This document shows positions 54,352 to 63,487 of a DNA stretch of 64,000 nucleotides, one piece after another (position 1 is the stretch's first letter; each line of letters begins with the position of its first letter). The DNA is from Affinundibacterium fentianense (GTDB taxonomy: Bacteria; Pseudomonadota; Gammaproteobacteria; Burkholderiales; Burkholderiaceae_D). The stretch is from NCBI RefSeq assembly GCF_018139545.1, contig NZ_JAGSPJ010000003.1, positions 186,001 to 250,000 on the forward strand, given 5' to 3'. The translations under genes were made by a program, and so were the position numbers. The notes beneath the pieces were generated by a model. It was not told the origin of the DNA. It did no database searches and saw only the letters and a program-made list of their open reading frames with translations.

Positions 54352-55497
54352 TCATACAACCAGATCGACTTGCTGCAAACTCTTGACCTGCCCATCTTCG
54401 CTCAACCAAATTCCAGATGAGCGAATTTGGCCATTGAGTTGTTGCTGGCTATCGATCACATCAAAGGGGGTAGAGGCATTACCCAAATAGAGCGCTCCGA
54501 CATTGGCCTGTTTGAGTGATTGCAATTGGTCCTTGCCTTGCGCGTCCTTGGTCCAAACTTGGAGGCGTTGAAAAACAGCATCATTCTCATCGATCCATTG
54601 ATTGCCGTCCTGGTCGAAGGCAGCGAGCTCATTAAAACCGTTACCCGTGCCAGGTCCGAATAATTCGCTACCATTGTTGACTTTGCCATCTCCATTCTTA
54701 TCGAGGACCACGAAACCCGCACCTTTGACGAAGGAAATAGAGTCTTGTTTGCCGTCAGCGTTTAAGTCGAACGAAAATTTTTGTGAAGTCAATTGCGCGC
54801 TGTTACCAGAAAAGTTGAGAGCCAGCGGATCGACAAGTTTTGCGTCGCCAGCACGAAGTTGTTGGTGGCTTTCCTCGGTATGACTTCGCACTAATTCAAA
54901 TTGTAGATCGATTTGAATTTGTCGATGATCAGCCGTCGTGATGACCCCACTTGCTTGGAATTGGGTTTTCTCCGTTTCAGTCACGCGTTGATGAATATCG
55001 ATTTCCACTCCCCAACCTTGGCGCGGCGGCGTGGTTTGGGACTGCTGCGGTCTCGCGTTAGGGGGCGCTGTATTCGGCATATTGTCTGAAACAGAATTGT
55101 CTGGCTCGAGATCAGCCATGCTAATCTGGTCGATTGTTTGTCCGGTCAATTGTTCGACCAAATAGCGAATCAAAAGCATGCGAGGATCTTGCTCGATATC
55201 ATCTTGAATCTTTCGGATAGCATTAATCGATTGCGAGGCACGCGCTGAAGGGGATTCTTCATATTGTGCCTTCAACGCAGCTGATGATAAATAAACTAGA
55301 TTCGTATCCGCTTGAGCCGTATTCTGTGTTTTTATGGTTGATGTTGCTTGAGGCGAACTGCTTCGACTCTGTTTTTCAAGCGCATCAAAATCGGGGCGTT
55401 GATTGCCTTTCCATATGCGTGTTTTTTCTTGCACTTCTTGGCGTTGCGTGACAGCGTGTTGTGCTTGTAATTGGATATCGGAAGACGCGATTTTCAT
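54352..55497 (-). CDS. Protein with calcium-binding EF-hand-like (DxDxDG) loops
   Basis: 381 residues. ATG at 55497 with GGGGA five bases upstream; it begins MKIASSDIQLQAQHAVTQRQ. There is no signal peptide. The N-terminal half is polar, Gln/Ser-rich and probably disordered (about 15-170). In the C-terminal part three calcium-type loops are seen: DLNADGKQDS, DKNGDGKVNNGSELFGPG and DQDGNQWIDENDAVFQRL. The pattern NGSELFG with a following AFDQDGNQWIDENDAVF is shared with many large RTX-like and VCBS proteins, but here it stands alone. The family has no clear function that I know. Confidence 0.75.
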   Translation of the reverse strand: MKIASSDIQLQAQHAVTQRQEVQEKTRIWKGNQRPDFDALEKQSRSSSPQATSTIKTQNTAQADTNLVYLSSAALKAQYEESPSARASQSINAIRKIQDDIEQDPRMLLIRYLVEQLTGQTIDQISMADLEPDNSVSDNMPNTAPPNARPQQSQTTPPRQGWGVEIDIHQRVTETEKTQFQASGVITTADHRQIQIDLQFELVRSHTEESHQQLRAGDAKLVDPLALNFSGNSAQLTSQKFSFDLNADGKQDSISFVKGAGFVVLDKNGDGKVNNGSELFGPGTGNGFNELAAFDQDGNQWIDENDAVFQRLQVWTKDAQGKDQLQSLKQANVGALYLGNASTPFDVIDSQQQLNGQIRSSGIWLSEDGQVKSLQQVDLVV

Positions 55498-56001
55498 AGA
55501 ATCCCCTACTAAGATGGGTGAATAAAATACGTTGATAGCGACCAGCAATAGGGAAAATCAGCACCGTTGATTCTCTACAAATTGCCGTGCCAAGACACCC
55601 CAAAATTTTGTCCCAGATAGCACGATAACAAGAAGCGATCATTGACGGACTCGTTGTTTAGAGAAAGTGCGATGGACGAATGGCGTAGTGGGGGTAACGG
55701 ATGTTTATCGAAAAGCTTGATTGATTTGCTTAGATCAATTCGATTTAAACAAGCGAAGAAACTAAGCTGTTCTTGTCTTTGCATACTTGAAGCGTAGGGT
55801 GAATGGTAATTGGCGAGAAATTAGGCGAGATTGTTCATTCGACGTCTTGAGATCTGCGATCACCCAGGTCATCAGACGCCTGCATGTCGACCCAAGTCCT
55901 TTTGCTTTATACTAAGAGCAAGTCTTGCGAGCCGTCTGCGTTCACGATGGCTTATTCATCGATTCATCTGCATTTTTAAACCGATTTTCAAGCGACATGG
56001 C
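55498..56001. other. Intergenic region with a possible promoter for the GST gene
   Basis: 504 bases between the divergent calcium-loop gene and the GST gene. TATACT at 55908-55913 is a good -10 about 90 bases before the GST ATG, but its -35 is weak. An open frame runs back from the GST gene to 55831 without homology or a ribosome site. No other gene seen. Confidence 0.5.
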
Positions 56002-56631
56002 ATGCTAAAAATTCTTGGTAAAACATCTTCAATCAATGTCCGCAAAGTACTGTGGACTTGCGCTTTGCTTGAATTTCCCTTCGAATTGCAAGAATACGGT
56101 GCTGGTACCGCAGGTTCGGTGAATAGCCCCGAATTTCTGGCGATGAACCCACATGGCATGGTTCCAGTCTTAATTGACCAGGGACGCATCTTAATTGAAT
56201 CGAATAGCATTTGTCGTTATCTCGCGAGTCAGGCTGGTCGTTCTGATTTGCTGCCGCAAGTACCGTTTGCGCGTGCGCAGGTTGAACGTTGGATGGATTG
56301 GCAGATTAGTGACTTAAATAACGCATGGCGTTATGCCTTTATGGGCTTGGTGCGGCAAAGTTCTGACCATCAAGATCTCTACTTGATTCGACAAAGTCGA
56401 GACCAATGGAACCAGTCAATGACCCTGTTGGAAAAGCATATGGAAGTGTCTGGTCAGGAGTATTTAATTGGAGCGACGTTTAGTTTAGCGGATGTCGTGA
56501 TCGGCTTGTCTGTCCATCGGTGGCGTTCGACCCCGATGGAGAAACCTGATTTGCCAGCACTCGAGTGTTATTTTGCACGGTTGGCGAATCAAGCGGGTTT
56601 TGCTGAGTTTGTCGCCAATGGTTACCCCTAA
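56002..56631 (+). CDS. Glutathione S-transferase family protein
   Basis: 209 residues. ATG at 56002 opens MLKILGKTSSINVRKVLWTC, with the Ser/Asn of SSIN at the usual glutathione-activating position. The thioredoxin fold ends with NPHGMVPVLIDQGRILIESN, carrying the cis-Pro (VPVL) and the ES motif. The helical C-terminal domain (about 90-205) contains FSLADVVIGLSVHRW. It probably conjugates or reduces small electrophiles in the cytosol; the substrate cannot be told. The upstream open frame to 55831 is not used in my model. Confidence 0.88.
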   Translation: MLKILGKTSSINVRKVLWTCALLEFPFELQEYGAGTAGSVNSPEFLAMNPHGMVPVLIDQGRILIESNSICRYLASQAGRSDLLPQVPFARAQVERWMDWQISDLNNAWRYAFMGLVRQSSDHQDLYLIRQSRDQWNQSMTLLEKHMEVSGQEYLIGATFSLADVVIGLSVHRWRSTPMEKPDLPALECYFARLANQAGFAEFVANGYP

Positions 56632-56702
56632 ATCGAGCTCGCGATGAGGCTTGTGGAGGGAGCTCTTTTGAAATTTTCATGCATTTTTGAAAGGTTGTAG
56701 GG

Positions 56703-57398
56703 ATGAATTTTGCAACATGGTTTTCGTTTTTTTGCGCAGCTTGTTTGATCGCTATTTCACCGGGCTCGGGCGCGATTCTATCGATGTCGCATGGGCTTGC
56801 GTTTGGCGTCAAGCGCGCGAGCGTGACGATTTTTGGACTGCAGTTAGGATTGCTATTGGTACTCTTTATTGCGGGTGCGGGTGTCGGCTCATTATTGCTT
56901 GCTTCCGAGACCGCATTCAATGTCGTTAAGGTTCTTGGGGCTGTATATTTAATGTATCTAGGCGTGACGCAATTTCTAGGCGCATCAAAAATTGGTCAAG
57001 CTAGCTCAGCGCCTGATGACAATCCAGAGGCTGCGCCAACTTCAAATCCGATATCTGCGAGCACAACTGCGTTACTTCCGAGTGTGAGACGGCGCATTTT
57101 GACGGGCTTTATAACGAATGCGAGCAATCCTAAAGGGATCGTGTTTATGGTTGCCGTGCTGCCGAATTTTATCAATAGTGAAGCCCCACTTTTGCCACAA
57201 CTTGGCATCTTGGCTGTCACCATGGTCTTTGTCGATACGACAGTGATGCATAGTTATGCACTCTTGGCGGCCTCGTTGCAACATTGGATGCGAGAAGCAA
57301 GAGCACAAAGAATACAGAATCGTTTATTTGGTGCGATTCTTATTTTGATTGGCGCAAGCTTGTTTTTTGTGAAACGTGAACAGTCTGTGAGTTTGTAA
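56703..57398 (+). CDS. LysE/RhtB-family amino-acid exporter
   Basis: 231 residues with about six membrane segments. The start FATWFSFFCAACLIAISPGS contains the conserved (I/P)SPG motif, and GVKRASVTIFGLQLG and LGAVYLMYLGVTQFLGAS are typical of the family. FITNASNPKGIVFMVAVLPN is the conserved loop with NPK. A polar linker of about 40 residues (SSAPDDNPEAAPTSNP) sits in the middle, longer than in many members. It should export an amino acid across the inner membrane. AAAGG lies eight bases before the ATG. Confidence 0.92.
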   Translation: MNFATWFSFFCAACLIAISPGSGAILSMSHGLAFGVKRASVTIFGLQLGLLLVLFIAGAGVGSLLLASETAFNVVKVLGAVYLMYLGVTQFLGASKIGQASSAPDDNPEAAPTSNPISASTTALLPSVRRRILTGFITNASNPKGIVFMVAVLPNFINSEAPLLPQLGILAVTMVFVDTTVMHSYALLAASLQHWMREARAQRIQNRLFGAILILIGASLFFVKREQSVSL

Positions 57399-57535
57399 TT
57401 TCCTCATAATCAAGGTTTATTGACGTTTCATTATGCTTAAATTGTCGCAAGATTCTGACGTTCTCGATTCTCTCGATGAACTTGCAAGAGAAAAACAGAA
57501 AATCTGGGATAATGATTATTCATTGTTTTCTGTGA

Positions 57536-59611
57536 ATGATTCTTTGCATGCAATTTGATTTGATCACTGACGATCCACCACAAGCGAGCGCCGATGCATT
57601 AGCAAATCGACGTCTAATCGGTGGCATCTTGGTGTCCTTATTTTTGCATGCGCTGATTTTGTCCTTGCATTTTGGTATCCCGGGTTTGGAACTGCCGAGT
57701 TTAGAGGCACCATGGAAAGAGCGCAGAAAACCCGTTGAGGCGTTGCGAGTGGATATCGCAAGCCCCGCACCGAAAGCCTTACCCGTTCCGCCGACGCCGA
57801 CTGTGACCGTGCCGGAACTATTTAAATTACCGACGCCTATTCTTCCAGCACCGACGCCGAAAAAGAGCGTGGTGAACCCTGGTGGGATTGTCGTGTTGGC
57901 ACAGCCCCAAGTCATCTTGCCACCAGATGCAAGCAAAACAAAGAAGAAGACGAAGCTTAAGCCGCAAACACCAATATCTGAATTAGCTGCCCCGAGGCGA
58001 GTCCCACCCCCGACCGAATCGCCGACTCGCATCATCGCTCAAGATCAAATTAAAAACGATGATTTCGTGGTTCCCTTGACGAGCGAAGAAGAGTTGGAAC
58101 GCGATCGCCACGATCAAAAAGAGCAGAAGAAAAAATTGGAAGCGATACCGGAAGATGCCGTGATCGATAAGACAGCTGAGCTCGCCCTATTAGCGGAGGA
58201 AAAGCTTCAAGAAGAATTGAAACAAAAAAAGATCGAGCAAGAAAAAAAGGCAGCTGAGCAATTAATCCAACAGCAAAAAGCACAAGAACAGAAGGAACGC
58301 CTACTACAACAAATCGCAAAAGCAGCAGAAGAAAAATTGCGTGAGCAAGCCGAATTCGCGGCTGAACAAAAGGCGATTGAACTTAAACGTCAGCAGGCAG
58401 AGCAGATTCAGCAGCAAAGATTGTTAGCGCAAGAAAAGGCTGCGCAAGCCCAAAAGGAGCGTGAACTCGCGATGGAAGAAAGTTTGCGCGAAGCAAAGCG
58501 GCAAGAATTGCTGACACAAGAAACGCTAAAGCAAGAAGAACAACGACGTCAAGCTGAGCAAAAGAAACAACGGCAACTCGCCCAAGAACAAGAATTGCAA
58601 CGCCAAGAGGCGTTGGCGCAGGCGCAGCTAAAACAAAAGCAAATGGAAGAGCAGGCTCAAAAGAAACGCGTACTTGAGATTGCAGAGCGTCAAAAGAGAG
58701 AAGCACTAGAAGCACAAGAGGCATCACGTCTGGAAGTGCAAAGACAGGCGCAAATTGCAGAACAGCGCTTACAAGAACAACGGTTGCTTGAGCAGAAAAT
58801 AGCCGAGCAGAAAATAGCCGAGCAGAAGTTGGCCGAACAAAAAGCGTTGGAACAAAAAATTGCGCAGCAAAGAGTCTTAGAGCAGCGGCTCGCGGAGCAG
58901 CGGCTCGCGGAGCAGAAATTAGCCGAACAAAAATTAGCGGAACAACGAGCCGCTGAACAACGAGTCGCTGAACAACGACTCGCAGAGCAGCGCGCATTGG
59001 CTGAATCCAAAATCACCGCCGAACGGGAAGCCGCGCTCGCTGCACAACGCGCTGCAGCGGCCAATAGTTTTGATGCCTTTGGTCAAGGCAAGGGCGGGGC
59101 GGGTGCTGGTGCAAGTGCAGCAACGCCAAGTAGCAGCGCCAATCGGGGTGATCTGGCGAGTCGTTTGCGAGAACAGGCGCGCAATGGTGATTTATTGAAA
59201 TCGGCATCACCGAACACGAAAGCGCTGGATGAAAAAGCTGCACGTCGTCGCAGTTTCCTCGGTGCCTACGACAAAGAAGTACCTCTGCGGATGTATGTGG
59301 ATAGCCTCAAGCAAAAACTAGAGCGAAATGGTAATTTAATTTATGAAAAACGCAGTCTAAGCAATGTCGAGCACAATGTTCTGGTGAACATGGTAGTACG
59401 CAGTGACGGGAGCATCGAGGAGGTCGTGATCTTGCGTAGCAGTGGGTCGCGTGCAATCGACGAAAAAGCGCGTAACATCATTATGGCAAACTCGCCATTC
59501 GGCGCCTTTCCACCGGCTTTAGCCCTGAAATATGACGTGATCGAAATTCAACGTGTTTGGAGCTTTGGCGATCGTTTACATATTTTAGAAAACTTACCTA
59601 CTGCATTTTAG
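57536..59611 (+). CDS. TolA/TonB-like protein with long coiled coil
   Basis: 691 residues (687 if the ATG at 57548 is used). One inner-membrane segment at about 29-45 (GGILVSLFLHALILSLHF), a Pro-rich part (about 70-150), then an extremely long Glu/Gln/Lys/Ala coiled coil (about 175-505) and a short linker. The TonB-C domain is at about 590-685 (LVNMVVRSDGSIEEVVILRS, then DEKARNIIMANSPFGAFPPA, then VIEIQRVWSF). It is probably an inner-membrane anchored, periplasm-spanning energy transducer or envelope-integrity protein. The coiled coil carries a repeating pentapeptide (EQKLA/EQRLA) encoded by 15-base tandem units. No ExbB/ExbD or Tol genes are adjacent. Confidence 0.88.
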   Translation: MILCMQFDLITDDPPQASADALANRRLIGGILVSLFLHALILSLHFGIPGLELPSLEAPWKERRKPVEALRVDIASPAPKALPVPPTPTVTVPELFKLPTPILPAPTPKKSVVNPGGIVVLAQPQVILPPDASKTKKKTKLKPQTPISELAAPRRVPPPTESPTRIIAQDQIKNDDFVVPLTSEEELERDRHDQKEQKKKLEAIPEDAVIDKTAELALLAEEKLQEELKQKKIEQEKKAAEQLIQQQKAQEQKERLLQQIAKAAEEKLREQAEFAAEQKAIELKRQQAEQIQQQRLLAQEKAAQAQKERELAMEESLREAKRQELLTQETLKQEEQRRQAEQKKQRQLAQEQELQRQEALAQAQLKQKQMEEQAQKKRVLEIAERQKREALEAQEASRLEVQRQAQIAEQRLQEQRLLEQKIAEQKIAEQKLAEQKALEQKIAQQRVLEQRLAEQRLAEQKLAEQKLAEQRAAEQRVAEQRLAEQRALAESKITAEREAALAAQRAAAANSFDAFGQGKGGAGAGASAATPSSSANRGDLASRLREQARNGDLLKSASPNTKALDEKAARRRSFLGAYDKEVPLRMYVDSLKQKLERNGNLIYEKRSLSNVEHNVLVNMVVRSDGSIEEVVILRSSGSRAIDEKARNIIMANSPFGAFPPALALKYDVIEIQRVWSFGDRLHILENLPTAF
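58790..59000 (+). repeat. 15-base tandem repeats coding for the coiled coil
   Basis: Imperfect 15-base units (type GAGCAGAAAATAGCC, GAGCAGCGGCTCGCG) coding for the pentapeptide (A/E)EQ(K/R)(L/I)A. The first two units are identical (58790-58819), and two CGGCTCGCG-type units around 58880-58910 are also identical. Such repeats are prone to slippage and would change coil length in steps of five residues without breaking the frame. Confidence 0.7.
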
Positions 59612-59753
59612 ATCAGGAATATCTTTTTGCTGTAGTGATTCGGTTTGACTCGGAAAATCCACGCTCAAATTGCGCAATGGATGCTTATCCATGCGATCAT
59701 TTCAGTGAACATGTCCAAACGCACAAAATGAATACGGAAGGAAAAAATTCCTC

Positions 59754-60656
59754 ATGGAGATATTAATCACCGGTGGGACAGGGCAAATAGGGCGTCGCCT
59801 GTGCGCTGCCTTGATGGCACGTGGCGATCACTTAACAGTTTTAAGTCGACAATCGACTTCACAGGTGCAGCGACTTTGCGGCAGTACCGTGTCCCACATG
59901 CAGCGTCTGGACGAATGGCGACCAGAAAAATATTTTGATGCCGTCATCAATTTGGCCGGTGAACCGATTATTGATGCCGCATGGACTGCGCAACGTCGAC
60001 AACAAATTCGTGAAAGCCGCATTGGACTCACGCAAGCTTTGTTGAAGAAAATGGCGGAGGCGACCCGGGCTCCGACGATACTCTTGAGTGGATCAGCGAT
60101 TGGCTATTATGGTCTCGTCGCAGAAAAAGAGTTGGCAGAAGATGCCCCGGCTGCTGAGGATTTTTCGGCGCAACTTTGCCGTGATTGGGAGCAAGTCGCT
60201 AATCAAGCGACAGCGTTTGGTGTTCGTGTCGTCTTATTGCGAACTGGCTTGGTTCTTGATCCGCTCGGTGGTATTTTGAAAAAAATGCGCTTGCCGTTCC
60301 AAATGGGGGTAGGGTGTCGTTTAGGGAATGGCCAACAATGGATGAGCTGGATTCATCACCAAGACTATCTCCGTGCGCTGTTGTTCTTGTTGGATAGTAA
60401 GGACGCACACGGCGCATTTAATATGACGGCGCCGACACCAGTTAGGAATAGTGAATTCACGCAAGCTTTGGCTGCCAGTTTGCACCGCCCAGTATGGTTG
60501 GTCGCACCCACGCCGATCCTGCGAATGGTGATGGGCGAACGGGCTGACTTGCTATTGGGTGGACAGAAAGTGTTGCCGCGCGCTTTGATTCAGCATGAAT
60601 TTAAGTTTGCGTTTGCAGATTTACCAGCTGCGTTGCAAGATATGCTCGGCCCCTAA
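59754..60656 (+). CDS. TIGR01777-type NAD-dependent epimerase/SDR (YfcH-like)
   Basis: 300 residues. MEILITGGTGQIGRRLCAAL is the nucleotide-binding GGTGxIGxxL start. YFDAVINLAGEPIIDAAW and LLSGSAIGYYG are signature sequences of this SDR subfamily; LLRTGLVLDPLGGILKKMRL also fits. The C-terminal DUF1731-like part ends LGGQKVLPRALIQHEFKFAF. The function is not established; it is thought to be an NAD(P)-dependent oxidoreductase or epimerase. It follows the TolA-like gene on the same strand. Confidence 0.9.
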   Translation: MEILITGGTGQIGRRLCAALMARGDHLTVLSRQSTSQVQRLCGSTVSHMQRLDEWRPEKYFDAVINLAGEPIIDAAWTAQRRQQIRESRIGLTQALLKKMAEATRAPTILLSGSAIGYYGLVAEKELAEDAPAAEDFSAQLCRDWEQVANQATAFGVRVVLLRTGLVLDPLGGILKKMRLPFQMGVGCRLGNGQQWMSWIHHQDYLRALLFLLDSKDAHGAFNMTAPTPVRNSEFTQALAASLHRPVWLVAPTPILRMVMGERADLLLGGQKVLPRALIQHEFKFAFADLPAALQDMLGP

Positions 60657-60714
60657 GGATGCGATTTTCCCAAATGCTGGCGTGCCGTGGGTAGAATAGT
60701 TAGAGTGTTTGGTG

Positions 60715-61374
60715 ATGGTGGAGAAGGCGTTGAGTTCCCGTTCTATTTGTCCAGCATGTTTGCGTGCCCTGAAGGCCTGCATCTGCGTATGCGTTAAACA
60801 GGTTGCGACCTTGACGGAAGTCTTGATTGTGCAGCATCCCGCTGAGTCAAAACACATCAAGGGTAGCGCCCGACTTTTGCATCTTTGTTTGCCGAATAGT
60901 CGATTGTGGGTGAGTCCTCAGGGTGAAAGCGGGGGCTCGACGGCACATGAGGAATTGACGCAGATTCTGCAAGTGGACGATAAGCAGAATGTTTTATTGT
61001 ATCCCGAGACAGACCGACAAGGTCTTGTGGCGCTCGAGCATGCTTCACCAACATTGGGGCAGCCCTTAAGGTTAATCGTGATTGATGCGAGTTGGCGGCA
61101 TAGTTTGCAAATACTCAGGCAATATCCACTCTTACAAGCCTTGCCACGCTTTGCTTTGCGTCAACCGCCGACATCCCGTTATACGATTCGGCACGCGCAT
61201 GCAGAGCACCAATTATCGACGATGGAAGCGGTCACCTACGCGCTCGCCGAGTTAGAACCCAAGCATGACCCGCAAAACACGTCAAGTTTGCTGAGCGCAT
61301 TCGAAGCATTTAACCAATTGCAGTTGGAATTTGGTGTGCACCGCTTGCAGCGCCCCGCGCACGCATCAAAGTAA
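60715..61374 (+). CDS. DTW-domain tRNA-uridine aminocarboxypropyltransferase (TapT/YfiP-like)
   Basis: 219 residues. The N-terminal Cys cluster CPACLRALKACICVCV is the metal-binding part typical of the group. EVLIVQHPAESKHIKGSARL and DASWRHSLQILRQYP follow; here DTW is D-A-S-W. QPPTSRYTIRHAHAEHQLST then MEAV completes the signature. Members add an aminocarboxypropyl group from S-adenosylmethionine to a uridine of tRNA (acp3U). The start is uncertain between TTG at 60709 and ATG at 60715. Convergent with the OPT gene, with 15 bases between. Confidence 0.82.
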   Translation: MVEKALSSRSICPACLRALKACICVCVKQVATLTEVLIVQHPAESKHIKGSARLLHLCLPNSRLWVSPQGESGGSTAHEELTQILQVDDKQNVLLYPETDRQGLVALEHASPTLGQPLRLIVIDASWRHSLQILRQYPLLQALPRFALRQPPTSRYTIRHAHAEHQLSTMEAVTYALAELEPKHDPQNTSSLLSAFEAFNQLQLEFGVHRLQRPAHASK

Positions 61375-61389
61375 TGCGAATCGCAAGGA

Positions 61390-63384
61390 TCACATCAGGA
61401 CATTGAGCATCGCGTTACCGATGCCGATTAGCGCCGAACCTGCGAGTAGTCCTGCGGCGACAGCCTGCATTCCATCAATCCAGACCCGGTAACCGATGCT
61501 GTCGGTGGCTTGCTGTCGATATTTGCGTTCCATCATCCAGAAAACAAATGCACCAATCCACATTGCCAGGACTGACTCTGGTGGCAACACCACCCCTAGT
61601 CCAATTGAAATCGCTGATAGTGGGAAACGTGCTTTACTGACGATGCTTGCTAACTCAAATACGATAGCGGCCAGCGCCGCAATCACGATCGAGATGATGA
61701 CACTATCCGATAGATTGCTAAAACCATGACCGATCAGTTCTGCCACGCCTTTCCATTGGGTTGCAGCGGGAAAGGCAAATTGATCCGAAACAATAGTGGT
61801 CGTGTCGCGTAGTCCGTTTGCATCGGGTGGGAGAAACAAGAGAAAATAAACAGGAATACATGCAAGTGTGCCCGAGAAAATGCCGATTAAATGGCCAAGC
61901 ACTTGATGTCTTGGCTTAGCGCCTAGCATGTATCCTGGCTTAATATCCGATAAGAGGCTTGCTGCGCTGGATGCCACTTCGGCAGACATTCCGGCAGGGA
62001 TCAAATTGGTGGCAGGGTTGCTACGATCTAAGGCTCCCATTGAAAATTGCGTGATTTTCGAGAGTCCGCTCGTTGGTATCCAAGACGTTAATGCCATCGA
62101 ATTGATACAGATGACAGTCAAGAGATAAACCAACGCTAGGGAAATGAATGCGAACAGCCATGGAACGCCAAAGAAATGATGGCTTGCCCAAACACCCAAT
62201 AGACTAAAAATCGGGATTCCCCAGTAAGAGATCCAAAGCGGAACCTCGATGTGAGCTAGCACGTCGCGGTGTTGATCACTCGCTTCGTTGCGTTTGAGTA
62301 GACGCGTGAGTCCTTTAAATATGTCAGGTTTGGCAAATAGGCTGATCAGCGCTGCGACAACCATGATGACGATGCCCCACCATAATGACCATTGATTGAG
62401 AATTTCTATTCGTGAAAGCGGCACAAGTTTGCCATCGAGTCCCATCCTTGGTGCAATTTCGCCACGTTGTATCATCCAAGGCCCTAAGATCGCAAAATTG
62501 AGTAGTGCGCCAATCAAACAACTTGTTGCGACCCGAATACCCATTAGCGCACCAACCCCAAGCATGGCCGCATCGAGGGTGAATCGTAAACCTAAAGTGC
62601 GAAAGTCCACACCCAGTATTTTGGGTATCCACCAATCGAATTTGACTGCCGCTAGATAGTAATACGTGTCGAGTCGTTCTTTTAAGTACCAAGGTTCTGA
62701 CCAACTGGCCCATTGATCCAGTCGCAAAATTTTGAACTGCAGAAGTTTCATCCAACCGTCGCTGAGCACGATTTGTAAGGCTGCAGTCCAAAGCCCGACT
62801 TTGGCTAAGAGTTTAGCTTTAAAAATGCCGCTGGCTGCGTCACCGTTATACAGCGTGTCGAGGACGACGCCGCAAGCATTTCCTTCTGGGAATGGTAATT
62901 GATCTTCATTGATGAAGCGACGTTTGAGAGGGAAGGCGAGAAGTACGCCTAGAATCGCGATAATGACCATCCAGATCAGCATGTGCCACCATTCTGGAAT
63001 ACGCTTGGTGATCATCATGTAGGCGGGGAGACATGCGACCAAAGGCATGGTCATATAGCCAGCCGATGTGGCGATGGATTGGGTGCAGTTGTTTTCTAAA
63101 ATCGTAAAATTTTTGGCGAGACCAAGGTTTTCAAAAGCTTTGAATAAGCCGAACGCTAAAATTACCGAGATTAAATTGACACCAATCGAAATACCTGTTT
63201 TTGCGCCAATGTACATGGCTGTTGAGGACAGGATGCCTCCCAGCAAAAAACCTGTGATGCCAGAGCGCCAACTTAATTGCGCCATATTGCCTTGATAGAT
63301 ATGGTCGAGCCACCATTGGTCTTTTTGTTGTCGCGACCAATGCTTCACCTGCTCCTCGTTGAGCTGCACAATTGCCACGGTCAT
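61390..63384 (-). CDS. OPT-family oligopeptide transporter
   Basis: 664 residues and some 14-16 membrane segments. The family marks are LSWRSGITGFLLGGILSSTA, KRRFINEDQLPFPEGNACG (the conserved FPEG) and LLSDIKPGYMLGAKPRHQVL (the conserved DxKPGYMLGA). OPT proteins import small peptides or metal chelates with protons across the inner membrane. GGGG directly abuts the ATG at 63384 and lies six bases before a GTG at 63378, so the GTG may be the real start (protein two residues shorter). It could take up peptides released by the periplasmic proteases encoded here; that is inference. Confidence 0.93.
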   Translation of the reverse strand: MTVAIVQLNEEQVKHWSRQQKDQWWLDHIYQGNMAQLSWRSGITGFLLGGILSSTAMYIGAKTGISIGVNLISVILAFGLFKAFENLGLAKNFTILENNCTQSIATSAGYMTMPLVACLPAYMMITKRIPEWWHMLIWMVIIAILGVLLAFPLKRRFINEDQLPFPEGNACGVVLDTLYNGDAASGIFKAKLLAKVGLWTAALQIVLSDGWMKLLQFKILRLDQWASWSEPWYLKERLDTYYYLAAVKFDWWIPKILGVDFRTLGLRFTLDAAMLGVGALMGIRVATSCLIGALLNFAILGPWMIQRGEIAPRMGLDGKLVPLSRIEILNQWSLWWGIVIMVVAALISLFAKPDIFKGLTRLLKRNEASDQHRDVLAHIEVPLWISYWGIPIFSLLGVWASHHFFGVPWLFAFISLALVYLLTVICINSMALTSWIPTSGLSKITQFSMGALDRSNPATNLIPAGMSAEVASSAASLLSDIKPGYMLGAKPRHQVLGHLIGIFSGTLACIPVYFLLFLPPDANGLRDTTTIVSDQFAFPAATQWKGVAELIGHGFSNLSDSVIISIVIAALAAIVFELASIVSKARFPLSAISIGLGVVLPPESVLAMWIGAFVFWMMERKYRQQATDSIGYRVWIDGMQAVAAGLLAGSALIGIGNAMLNVLM

Positions 63385-63487
63385 CCCCTAGATTTTTATT
63401 GTCTAGGAAGTATCAGTGGCACTTAATCCCTTGTCAAGAAAATGTCTGAATTGGAAACGATTCTCAGATGCTGCCGTGTCCTTAATC

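Noticed and set aside
55831-56001. Extended N-terminus of the GST protein
   Set aside because: The extra 57 residues are Arg/Cys-rich without homology, while the ATG at 56002 starts exactly at the conserved GST fold.
57520-58035. 171-residue open frame antisense to the TolA-like gene
   Set aside because: A Gly-rich mirror of the Pro-rich part of the real gene.
58383-58997. 204-residue open frame antisense to the coiled coil
   Set aside because: Its repetitive Phe/Val/Ala/Leu composition is a by-product of the Gln/Lys/Glu repeat codons on the other strand.
58790-59000. CRISPR-like or satellite repeat array
   Set aside because: The units are in frame, have no spacers, and code for a regular coiled coil.
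62324-62791. 155-residue open frame on the same strand as the OPT transporter gene, in another frame
   Set aside because: It lies inside a clear membrane-protein gene and has no domain signature.
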